A stretch of DNA of 64,000 nt from Absicoccus intestinalis (GTDB lineage: Bacteria; Bacillota_I; Bacilli_A; Erysipelotrichales; Erysipelotrichaceae), in NCBI RefSeq assembly GCF_033971885.1, contig NZ_JALBUS010000003.1, forward strand, positions 1 through 64,000, in the 5' to 3' direction. Positions 8,983 to 16,092 of the stretch are shown piece by piece. The notes below the pieces were generated by a model. The model saw nothing but the letters and a program-made list of their open reading frames with translations, was not told where the DNA came from and ran no database searches. Every line of letters begins with the position of its first letter. Positions within the stretch are counted from its first letter, which is position 1. Both the position numbers and the translations under genes were made by a program.

Positions 8983-10011
8983 ATGGAGAAGCAAAATATA
9001 GATTGGAGCGCACTCGATTTTAGTTATAGAGAAACCGATAAAAGCTACGTATCCAATTTTAAGAATGGAAAATGGGATGATGGTGTTTTAACATCGGATC
9101 ATACCATCACAATGTCTGAATGTGCAGGTGTCTTACAATATTCGCAATCTGTATTTGAAGGAATGAAGGCATATACTACAGCAGATGGCCGAATTGTTAC
9201 ATTCCGTCCAGATCAGAATGCGAAACGGATGTATGATTCTGCAAAACGTTTGGAGATGCCACCATTTCCACAAGATCGTTTTGTGCAGGCGGTATTAGAA
9301 ACCATCAAAGCCAATGAAAGTTGGGTACCCCCTTATGGTTCCGGTGCTACTTTATATATTCGTCCTTACATGTTTGGTTCCAGCGCTGTAATTGGTGTTG
9401 CACCTGCTGAAGAATATCAGTTCCGTATCCTAACTACACCTGTAGGTCCTTATTTTAAAGGTGGGGCAAAACCCATTCGTTTAAAATTAGCGGAATATGA
9501 TCGTGCAGCTCCTCGTGGAACGGGTCATATCAAAGCGGGATTAAACTATGCGATGTCTTTGCATGCGATCGTGCAAGCTCATAAAGAAGGATTCAATGAA
9601 AATTTGTATCCAGATTCCCGAACACGTACATTGGTTGAAGAAACAGGTGGCGCCAATATCATCTTTATTAAAGGCGATACCTTTGTGACCGTAAAATCGC
9701 CAACGATTTTACCTTCTGTCACTCGTCGTTCTTTGGAATATGTTGCTGAACATTATCTAGGATTGAAAGTCGAAGAACGCGAAATTCCTTTAACAGAATT
9801 ACCAGAATTCGATGAATGTGGTCTTTGCGGAACGGCTGCCGTCATTAGTCCTGTGGGATCTGTCACCAATACGGTGAGCGGTGAAGAAGTTGTCTTTAAA
9901 TCGGGCATGGAAAAAATGGGTCCTACGATCCAGAAACTGTATGATACATTAACAGGTATCCAAATGGGTACTATTGAAGCCCCAGAAGGATGGATCTTTG
10001 AAGTAAAATAA
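8983..10011 (+). CDS. ilvE: Branched-chain amino acid aminotransferase
   Basis: PLP-dependent class IV aminotransferase that makes leucine, isoleucine and valine from their keto acids with glutamate. The 342 residues match the bacterial/eukaryotic BCAT type II group. Conserved elements include QSVFEGMKAYTTADGRI, LYIRPYMFGS, the PLP-lysine region RGTGHIKAGLNYA, and EETGGANIIF followed by the ECGLCGTAAVISPVG segment that contains a CGLC motif. AGGAGG lies 9 nt before the ATG. It follows leuB after 81 nt and ends with its own strong terminator. Confidence 0.95.
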   Translation: MEKQNIDWSALDFSYRETDKSYVSNFKNGKWDDGVLTSDHTITMSECAGVLQYSQSVFEGMKAYTTADGRIVTFRPDQNAKRMYDSAKRLEMPPFPQDRFVQAVLETIKANESWVPPYGSGATLYIRPYMFGSSAVIGVAPAEEYQFRILTTPVGPYFKGGAKPIRLKLAEYDRAAPRGTGHIKAGLNYAMSLHAIVQAHKEGFNENLYPDSRTRTLVEETGGANIIFIKGDTFVTVKSPTILPSVTRRSLEYVAEHYLGLKVEEREIPLTELPEFDECGLCGTAAVISPVGSVTNTVSGEEVVFKSGMEKMGPTIQKLYDTLTGIQMGTIEAPEGWIFEVK

Positions 10012-10019
10012 GAAAGAAA

Positions 10020-10050
10020 GGTCTTGAGATCTTCTCAAGATCTTTTTTTT
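10020..10050 (+). terminator. Terminator after ilvE
   Basis: A 10-bp stem (GGTCTTGAGA / TCTCAAGATC) with a TCT loop is followed by eight T residues. It ends the leu-ilvE transcription block on the plus strand. Confidence 0.88.
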
Positions 10051-10055
10051 CGCGT

Positions 10056-10085
10056 AAAAAAAGAAATGCGAAGATGCATTTCTTT
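10056..10085 (-). terminator. Terminator of apbE
   Basis: On the minus strand AAAGAAATGC pairs with GCATTTCTTT and is followed by further T residues. It overlaps the apbE stop codon and lies back to back with the ilvE terminator. Confidence 0.82.
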
Positions 10086-11193
10086 AATTGGTAACCAATT
10101 TGACTTTATTTTTGATTTGTTTCGTCATATAAATATTATATTTTTTGGTTTTCAGATCGGGTGTTTCATCGGGTGAATGATCTTTATCAAAGATCCAGAT
10201 GGCTTGGATACCTTCTTTTTTGGCTAGGGCTTTTCCTTGTTCATAATCCAAACAGAAAAGGGAAGTACTTAAGCCATCCGCTTTTCCGGAATCGTTGGTA
10301 ATGACTGTGACACTTCGACATTGACTGGCTGGATAGCCGGTATCGGGATCAATGATATGGGCATATCGTTTGCCATTAACCGTATAATATCGTTGATAGT
10401 CACCACTTGTGACAATGGTCTTATTTTCATTGGTTTCAAAAGAAACCACCGAATTCTGACTGTCAGGATCTTGAATACCAATGGTCCAGTTTGACCCGTC
10501 TGGTTTTGGCCCTAATAAGACAACATTTCCGCCGGCATTGATAAAGCCATTGTGAAGGCCTGCTTTATTCAAGGCTTTTTTGGCTAACTGAGTCGTGTAT
10601 CCTTTGGCAATTCCACCTAAATCGATCATCATGTCAGGATCGGTAAAAGCAATCTGATTGCCATTGATCTGGATCTTATCCGTACCACCATGGCATAATG
10701 CTGTTTGGATTTCTGTATTCGATGGCAATTGACCATCTTTTCCTTCATCATTGCGCTTGATTCCTTCTTCGCGATAGGTATGCCACACGTCCATCACGTT
10801 GCCATAGCTGATATCAAATTTGGGACAAATTTCATGGATTTGTAGAGCCAATCGGATGCAATCCATGGTCGTATCATCTACGCTGACAGGGTGTGAGCCA
10901 GCTTCGTGATTAATGGTATAAATATTGTTGATTCCTTTATAGGCATGATATTGGTCAAATCGTTTATTATTTTCTCGAAATACTTGTTTTAAGATCTTGG
11001 TGTATTTCGCAAAATCTTCTTGGGAACATTGGGCTTGAAACGTGATGGAGGTGTCAAAACCAACATCGGTCAGGGTAATGCTTTGTTGATCTTGTTGGGT
11101 TTCTTGACGGGATTGGATGAAAAAAATAACAGATATGATCAATAACAGGAAGCAAGAAGAGAGGATCAACCAGCTTTTTATATTCTTTTTCAT
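10084..11193 (-). CDS. apbE: FAD:protein FMN transferase (flavinylates Rnf subunits)
   Basis: Transfers FMN from FAD to a threonine of RnfG and RnfD through a phosphoester bond, on the outer face of the membrane. The 369-residue protein opens with one hydrophobic segment (about residues 6-26), consistent with a signal anchor; no clear lipobox is present. ApbE motifs are intact: DLGGIAKGYTTQLAKKAL, GFINAGGNVVLLG, HIIDPDTGYPASQ and the metal-site region ADGLSTSLF. It is divergent from rnfC, whose operon encodes its likely substrates. No ribosome binding site is visible: the -10 box ends 6 nt before the ATG, so the mRNA may be leaderless. Confidence 0.94.
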   Translation of the reverse strand: MKKNIKSWLILSSCFLLLIISVIFFIQSRQETQQDQQSITLTDVGFDTSITFQAQCSQEDFAKYTKILKQVFRENNKRFDQYHAYKGINNIYTINHEAGSHPVSVDDTTMDCIRLALQIHEICPKFDISYGNVMDVWHTYREEGIKRNDEGKDGQLPSNTEIQTALCHGGTDKIQINGNQIAFTDPDMMIDLGGIAKGYTTQLAKKALNKAGLHNGFINAGGNVVLLGPKPDGSNWTIGIQDPDSQNSVVSFETNENKTIVTSGDYQRYYTVNGKRYAHIIDPDTGYPASQCRSVTVITNDSGKADGLSTSLFCLDYEQGKALAKKEGIQAIWIFDKDHSPDETPDLKTKKYNIYMTKQIKNKVKLVTN

Positions 11194-11199
11194 GGGGTC

Positions 11200-11228
11200 A
11201 TTATAGCTTTTTTGATGGTTTTTGTCGA
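11200..11228 (-). promoter_or_regulatory. apbE promoter, probably leaderless transcript
   Basis: TCGACA (11228-11223), a 17-nt spacer and TATAAT (11205-11200). The -10 box ends exactly 6 nt before the apbE ATG, so the expected first transcribed base is the A of the start codon. No Shine-Dalgarno sequence is present in those 6 nt. Confidence 0.7.
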
Positions 11229-11238
11229 TTGTAAAAGC

Positions 11239-11267
11239 TTGAACTCCCTGAAAAAATGGATTAATAT
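11239..11267 (+). promoter_or_regulatory. rnf operon promoter
   Basis: TTGAAC (11239-11244), a 17-nt spacer and TAATAT (11262-11267), with transcription expected near 11274 and an AAGGAG site at about 11285. The divergent apbE promoter lies just upstream, so apbE and rnf could be co-regulated. Confidence 0.65.
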
Positions 11268-11301
11268 TAATTTTGATTATAGGAAGGAGAGAAATAGGTC
11301 T

Positions 11302-12600
11302 ATGTCATTGTTTTTAGGATCTATGAGGCAACATATCCCTGGACATAAAGAAATGACAGAAAAATCTGATGTTTTGCGTTTGATGCCAAAACAAAATGTA
11401 TACATTCCATTGGTGCATGGTCGTAGTACAGATAAAGATTTTAATGTCTTAGTGGCTGAGGGAGATGCCGTAAAGGTTGGAACAAAACTTGCTGAAACCA
11501 AAGGTGGTTTATATGTTCCAATTTATTCCAGTGTTTCAGGAACATATAAGGGTACACAAAAGCGTATGCACAATTCCATGCGTCCCCAAGTTCATATGGT
11601 GATTGAAGCAGATGGAAAACAGGAAAGTATCCAAGCTTTTGAACCACAAGACTATACCAAATTAAGTCGTCAAGAGTGTGTTGATTTTGTTCAGAAAGCA
11701 GGAATTATTGGTCTGGGAGGTGCTGGATTCCCCACATATGTAAAGTATGGAAAGCCTAACGGTGTCGATGTTGTTTTGATCAATGCCGTTGAATGTGAGC
11801 CATTTATTACAGCCGATTATCGAAATGTTATGGATGATCCACAAGATCTTGTGACTGGTTGTCTGATCATGAAGAAGATGGCTGAAGTGGATCAAGTATA
11901 TATTTGTATCAAAGAATCTCACCCTGATTTGATCGAACAAGTAAAAAAGGCTTGTGCCAATGTACAAGGTGTTGATGTGCGTCCCGTCCCAGATGTATAC
12001 CCAATGGGTTGGGAACGTGTATTAGTTCGTGAAGTCCTTCATAAAGAATATGGTAATTTACCTGCGGAAGCTGGTGCAATTGTCGATAATGCGACAACAG
12101 CGATTGCGATGGCGCAGGCTTTTACGCGTGGTCAAGCCATTACGGAAAAGACGGTCACAATCAGTGGAGATGGAATCAAAAAGCCAAGCAATGTTCGTGT
12201 TCCCGTTGGTATGCCCGTTAATGAGATCATTGAAGCTTGTGGTGGATATAGCGGCGATAGCGTACGTTTGATTGCAGGTGGGCCTATGATGGGGAAAACC
12301 TTGATCAAAGATGAATTCGTCATTGATCGTGCGATGAATGCCATCACGGTATTAAAACATGTCGAAGATGATGCCATTGAATGTTTACGTTGTGGACGTT
12401 GTTCGGATCATTGTCCAGCCGGTTTGCAACCGGTTCGTATCAGTATGGCCGTAAAAGCCAATGATGTGGATGAAATGATCAAACGTGGTGCATCGAGCTG
12501 TATTGAATGTGGTCTTTGTACTTATGTTTGTCCAAGCCACATCAATGTAACCGAAAATGTGCGAAAGGCAAAACGAGTCATTGCCTTGAAGAAGAAATAG
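11302..12600 (+). CDS. rnfC: Rnf electron transport complex subunit C
   Basis: Cytoplasmic NADH-binding subunit of the Rnf ferredoxin:NAD oxidoreductase. The 432-residue protein has the N-terminal barrel-like domain, the Gly-rich nucleotide/FMN motif GLGGAGFPTYVKY with VECEPFITADY, an SLBB-type domain, and two C-terminal 4Fe-4S motifs (CLRCGRCSDHCP and CIECGLCTYVCP). I start at MSLFLGS (11302); the ribosome binding site AAGGAG is about 12 nt upstream, slightly far. It heads the gene order C-D-G-E-A-x-B, which is the clostridial order with one extra gene. Confidence 0.95.
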   Translation: MSLFLGSMRQHIPGHKEMTEKSDVLRLMPKQNVYIPLVHGRSTDKDFNVLVAEGDAVKVGTKLAETKGGLYVPIYSSVSGTYKGTQKRMHNSMRPQVHMVIEADGKQESIQAFEPQDYTKLSRQECVDFVQKAGIIGLGGAGFPTYVKYGKPNGVDVVLINAVECEPFITADYRNVMDDPQDLVTGCLIMKKMAEVDQVYICIKESHPDLIEQVKKACANVQGVDVRPVPDVYPMGWERVLVREVLHKEYGNLPAEAGAIVDNATTAIAMAQAFTRGQAITEKTVTISGDGIKKPSNVRVPVGMPVNEIIEACGGYSGDSVRLIAGGPMMGKTLIKDEFVIDRAMNAITVLKHVEDDAIECLRCGRCSDHCPAGLQPVRISMAVKANDVDEMIKRGASSCIECGLCTYVCPSHINVTENVRKAKRVIALKKK

Positions 12601-12612
12601 GGAGGGCCAGTT

Positions 12613-13764
12613 ATGAAGTTGAATTTTCATGTCAGTCCAAGTCTGAGAGGTCCTTTAACGACACAACGAATTATGAAGGAATTAACTTGTGGCTTGTTGA
12701 TCATCTTTGTCTTGGCAGTTATTAATTATACACATTTATATGGAAGTGCCTATGGACTCCAATGTGTTTGGATCTTAGCTTGTTCTTTGGTCACAATGTT
12801 TATTTGTGAATATTTATTTGCGAAGATTCGCAAAAGAGATCCGAAAAAAGAAATCAAGCATAGTTTTGGATGGGTCACTGCCATTATTTTGGCTTTGATG
12901 ATGCCGGTTTCTGTGCCATTGTATGCCGTTATCGTATCGACCATTTTTGCTATTGTATTCGCAAAAATGATCTTTGGTGGATTTGGCCATAATATCTTTA
13001 ACCCCGCAGCTGTCGGTCGTGCCGTTATCTTTGCCTCTTTTACAGGAGCAACGACCGATTTAGTAACAAGTGCAACACCAACGGCCTATATCAACAATAC
13101 TTACGGTTGGTTACCTGCCAATGAAAATGTATTGGATGCTTTCTTACAGAATTATGGCGGATGGAAAGGCTTATTCCTAGGAACCTATCCTGGTGCTTTA
13201 GGTGAAACATTTACCTTAGCAATCGTGATCATTGGTATTTTCTTGATCGTGCGTAAGATCATTGATTGGCGTGTTCCCGTTGTCTATTTAGGTACGATCT
13301 TTGTGATGACTGCGATCATCGCGATCATTACAGGTATTGGTCCTTATCACGGTATTCCTGGTTTCTTATGGTATCCTGTTCTTCATTTATTATTGGGTGG
13401 TGTTGTATTTGGTGCATTCTTCATGTTGACGGATCCTGTTACTTCACCAACGAGTGCAGCAGGTCGTACGATTTTTGCCCTAGGTGCTGGTATTTTGACT
13501 GTTTTGATTCGTATGACTGGAAACTTGCCAGAAGGATGTCTCTATTCCATCTTATTGATGAACATGATGACACCATTGATCGAAAGTGCTTTGGATGGAA
13601 AACAATTGGATATTCTCAAAAAGGCAAAACATGGTTTTATCTATCTTTGCATCGTTGGTTTGGCCTTGACGATTTTTGCGGCTTGTAAAGTACATCCAGT
13701 CACAAATCCAAAAGGCGAATCAGAAGCCAAAGTTGTTGAACAAACGGAGGTGGATATTCTATGA
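12613..13764 (+). CDS. rnfD: Rnf electron transport complex subunit D
   Basis: Integral membrane subunit of the ion-translocating core, related to NqrB. The 383 residues contain about ten hydrophobic segments. A covalent FMN is expected on a threonine of an SGAT-like motif; the best candidate is VTSATP (Thr155), with TGAT (Thr147) nearby, so the motif differs slightly from the usual SGATP. GGFGHNIFNPAAVGRA and the late TDPVTSPTSAAGR motif are typical of the family. It follows rnfC after 12 nt with a GGAGGG site and overlaps rnfG by 4 nt. Confidence 0.94.
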   Translation: MKLNFHVSPSLRGPLTTQRIMKELTCGLLIIFVLAVINYTHLYGSAYGLQCVWILACSLVTMFICEYLFAKIRKRDPKKEIKHSFGWVTAIILALMMPVSVPLYAVIVSTIFAIVFAKMIFGGFGHNIFNPAAVGRAVIFASFTGATTDLVTSATPTAYINNTYGWLPANENVLDAFLQNYGGWKGLFLGTYPGALGETFTLAIVIIGIFLIVRKIIDWRVPVVYLGTIFVMTAIIAIITGIGPYHGIPGFLWYPVLHLLLGGVVFGAFFMLTDPVTSPTSAAGRTIFALGAGILTVLIRMTGNLPEGCLYSILLMNMMTPLIESALDGKQLDILKKAKHGFIYLCIVGLALTIFAACKVHPVTNPKGESEAKVVEQTEVDIL

Positions 13765-14270
13765 ATAAGATTGCTCATTTAACGATATTCTTGTCTGTTA
13801 TTTCGGCAATTGCTGGTGGAGCATTGGCATGGGCCAATAATATGACAGCTCCGGTCATTGCTGCAAACAATTTAAAACAAGAAAAAGAATCATTACAAGA
13901 AATGTATCCTGAAGCAAGTTTGAATGATTTCAAACAAGTAAAATTCAAATCGGATTCAACGACGATCAAAAAAATCTATTCTTATAAAGATAAAGTGATC
14001 TTTAATATGTCTGTCAGTGGATATAAAGATGGAACGACTTTCTTAGTTTCGATCAATAAAGAGGATGGCAAAATTGATAAATATTTGGGATTAAGCAATG
14101 GAGACACCAAAGGCTTAGGATCCAAAGTGCTGGATAAGCCATTCCAGAAAAGTTTGGAAGGTAAGAAAGCTAGCGATCAATTGGATACGATTTCTGGTGC
14201 CACCATTTCTTCCAGCGCCGTTACGGCCGGTATCAATGAAGCGGCCGGTTATGTAAAAGATGTAAAGTGA
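13761..14270 (+). CDS. rnfG: Rnf electron transport complex subunit G (flavoprotein)
   Basis: Membrane-anchored flavoprotein of the Rnf complex, related to NqrC. The 169 residues have one N-terminal transmembrane helix (about 5-25) and an FMN-binding domain on the outer face. The flavinylation motif DTISGATISSSAV is perfect, with Thr148 as the expected FMN-bearing residue, a target of the ApbE encoded next door. Family length is usually 180-210, so this is at the short end. It overlaps rnfD by 4 nt (ATGA) and precedes rnfE by 13 nt. Confidence 0.94.
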   Translation: MNKIAHLTIFLSVISAIAGGALAWANNMTAPVIAANNLKQEKESLQEMYPEASLNDFKQVKFKSDSTTIKKIYSYKDKVIFNMSVSGYKDGTTFLVSINKEDGKIDKYLGLSNGDTKGLGSKVLDKPFQKSLEGKKASDQLDTISGATISSSAVTAGINEAAGYVKDVK

Positions 14271-14283
14271 AAGGAGAATCGGT

Positions 14284-14943
14284 ATGAGTAAATTTCAAAG
14301 TTTCAAAAACGGACTTTTAAGAGAAAATCCGGTATTCTCTTTGTTCTTAGGTATTTGTTCCACTCTAGCTATCACAACTTCTGTAGATAATGCGATTGGT
14401 ATGGGTACCGCTGTTATTTTCGTATTGATCATGTCCAATGTGATCATTTCATTATTGCGTAATATCATTCCTGATGAAGTGCATATTCCTGTCTATATCG
14501 TCATCATCGCAACTTTGGTCAAGATCGTTCAAATGATGATCGAAGCGTATGCGCCAGCATTGAATCAAAGTTTGGGTGTATTCATTCCTTTGATCGTTGT
14601 CAACTGTATCATCTTAGGTCGTGCAGAAGCCTATGCTTGTGATCATGGACCTTTGGATTCAGCCTTGGATGGTCTTGGTATGGGATTGGGATATACCTTA
14701 GCTGTATTATCAATGAGTTTGATTCGTGAGATCATTTCTACGGGTGGTTTTAAGATTTCGAACCCATTAAATACATCACAAGTATTCGTGAATGTAAAAT
14801 TCTTCTCTGACTCTTGGACTATTAGTATGTTCTCCATGCCTGTGGGTGCATTCATCACATTTGCTTGTTTAGCTGCATTTGTTGCTTGGTACAAAGATCA
14901 TGCGAGCAAAAAGGAACAAGCTACTGCAAAGGAGGCTAAATAA
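14284..14943 (+). CDS. rnfE: Rnf electron transport complex subunit E
   Basis: Integral membrane core subunit related to NqrD. With RnfA it forms the symmetric pair that holds an intramembrane Fe-S cluster. The 219-residue protein has about six hydrophobic helices and the family cysteine motifs FLGICSTLAITTS and IVVNCIILGRAEAYA, where the single cysteines are the expected cluster ligands. A lysine-rich tail follows the last helix. It has its own GGAG site and rnfA starts 2 nt after its stop. Confidence 0.94.
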   Translation: MSKFQSFKNGLLRENPVFSLFLGICSTLAITTSVDNAIGMGTAVIFVLIMSNVIISLLRNIIPDEVHIPVYIVIIATLVKIVQMMIEAYAPALNQSLGVFIPLIVVNCIILGRAEAYACDHGPLDSALDGLGMGLGYTLAVLSMSLIREIISTGGFKISNPLNTSQVFVNVKFFSDSWTISMFSMPVGAFITFACLAAFVAWYKDHASKKEQATAKEAK

Positions 14944-14945
14944 TC

Positions 14946-15521
14946 ATGGCTGAATTATTTGGATTATTATTTACCAGTTTGATCATCAATAACGTCATCT
15001 TGACACAATTCTTAGGTATGTGCCCATTTATGGGTGTTAGTAAGAAACGTTCCAGTGCGTTAGGTATGGGTGTTGCGGTTGTCTTCGTTATTGTAGTAGC
15101 AGCCATTGTGACTTATGGTCTATATTATCTTGTTCTAGTACCATTGGGACTTGAATTCATGGATTTGATCACCTTTATCTTGGTTATTGCCTCTTTGGTA
15201 CAATTGACAGAAATGTTTATCAAAAAAACAAGTCCCACATTATACAAGAGCTTAGGTGTCTATCTTCCATTGATCACAACCAACTGTGTGGTATTGAATG
15301 TATGTTTGGTCAACATTCAAAAGTTATATGATTTCCCACATATGTTGATGTATTCCATTGGTACACCTCTTGGCTTTGCTTTGGTGTTGTATATTTTCTC
15401 TACCATTCGTGAACGTTTGGAATTGAGTGATGTGCCTGAATTCTTTAAAGGAAATCCTATCGCATTGATTTGCGCGGCCATTATGTCTATGGCATTTACG
15501 GCATTTGCAGGAGTAATTTAA
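14946..15521 (+). CDS. rnfA: Rnf electron transport complex subunit A
   Basis: Integral membrane core subunit related to NqrE and structurally paired with RnfE. The 191 residues form about six helices. The two cysteine motifs that bind the intramembrane cluster are visible (ILTQFLGMCPFMGVS and LPLITTNCVVLNVCL). It is tightly packed: 2 nt after rnfE, and its stop overlaps the start of the next small gene by one base (TAATG). In known Rnf operons rnfB follows directly; here a 61-codon gene intervenes. Confidence 0.95.
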   Translation: MAELFGLLFTSLIINNVILTQFLGMCPFMGVSKKRSSALGMGVAVVFVIVVAAIVTYGLYYLVLVPLGLEFMDLITFILVIASLVQLTEMFIKKTSPTLYKSLGVYLPLITTNCVVLNVCLVNIQKLYDFPHMLMYSIGTPLGFALVLYIFSTIRERLELSDVPEFFKGNPIALICAAIMSMAFTAFAGVI

Positions 15522-15706
15522 TGCGAATCATTGCTGGCATCCTCTTTGTAGGTGCCTTGGTTGCCATCTATATTTGGGCATATCTCAATAATAAAAAGAC
15601 CCCGTTGCCAAAGGGGTGTGAAAATTTAAAAGCCGATTGTGATGGATGTAAATTAGTTTCTTGCTCTTTACATCCTGATCATGGCAAGAAAAAGGAGGAA
15701 ATCTAA
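15521..15706 (+). CDS. Small Cys-rich single-helix membrane protein in the rnf operon
   Basis: I do not recognise a defined family with certainty. The 61-residue protein has one N-terminal transmembrane helix (about residues 3-22), then lysines, then four cysteines at 33, 40, 43 and 48 (CX6CX2CX4C), then a His/Lys-rich tail. It is coupled on both sides by TAATG overlaps with rnfA and rnfB, so it is made with the complex. The layout (anchor plus Cys cluster) resembles RnfB's own N terminus and the FeoB-associated Cys-rich membrane proteins. A role as an accessory Fe-S or metal-binding subunit of Rnf is inference. Confidence 0.75.
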   Translation: MRIIAGILFVGALVAIYIWAYLNNKKTPLPKGCENLKADCDGCKLVSCSLHPDHGKKKEEI

Positions 15707-16011
15707 TGGGTACAGCGATCGTTATGATGCTGATTCTTGGTGCGATCCTAGGACTTGGTCTAGGCATTGCGGACAGCAAGTTAAAAGTCGAAGTAGACGA
15801 ACGTGTTGAACATGTGACGGGAATGCTTCCAGGATATAATTGTGGTGGTTGTGGCTATCCAGGTTGTTCAGGATTTGCAGAAGGCATGGTTTCTGGTGAA
15901 GCCGATCATTGGCTATGCAAACCTTCAAAGCCAGACCAAAAAGCAGCCATCATCCAGTATTTGGAAGAAACACCGGGTCCTGATGGAAATACCATTCATG
16001 TAAAACCTTAA
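15706..16011 (+). CDS. rnfB: Miniature RnfB (membrane anchor plus one Fe-S domain)
   Basis: RnfB normally accepts electrons from ferredoxin. This one has 101 residues, whereas RnfB proteins are about 190 or more and clostridial forms are longer. It contains the N-terminal helix (about 3-21) and the single 4Fe-4S domain with all four ligands (C46, C49, C54, C71; CX2CX4CX16C, YNCGGCGYPGCSGFAEG). It lacks the C-terminal ferredoxin-type CX2CX2CX3C domains. A strong terminator begins about 15 nt after the stop, so this is the genuine gene end, not a frameshift. AAGGAGG precedes the ATG. How ferredoxin docks is unclear. Confidence 0.88.
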   Translation: MGTAIVMMLILGAILGLGLGIADSKLKVEVDERVEHVTGMLPGYNCGGCGYPGCSGFAEGMVSGEADHWLCKPSKPDQKAAIIQYLEETPGPDGNTIHVKP

Positions 16012-16026
16012 GCTTATGATTTTTTG

Positions 16027-16058
16027 TACAGAAACACAATGTGTTTCTGTATTTTTTT
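16027..16058 (+). terminator. rnf operon terminator
   Basis: A perfect 11-bp stem (TACAGAAACAC / GTGTTTCTGTA), a 3-nt loop and seven T residues lie 15 nt after the rnfB stop. This closes the operon and confirms the short rnfB end. Confidence 0.92.
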
Positions 16059-16064
16059 ATTTCA

Positions 16065-16092
16065 TAAAAAAACGCGACTATTGTCGCATTTT
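16065..16092 (-). terminator. rqcH terminator
   Basis: On the minus strand GCGAC pairs with GTCGC across a 4-nt loop, followed by a run of seven T residues. It ends the convergent rqcH gene. Confidence 0.78.

Noticed and set aside
11194..11301. Rex operator in the apbE-rnfC intergenic region
   Set aside because: TTGTAAAAGCTTGAAC has only one arm-like half; the second half does not match TTCACAA at the right spacing.
16012..16026. rnfB shortened by frameshift or sequencing error
   Set aside because: A strong terminator begins 15 nt after the stop, leaving no room for lost coding sequence.
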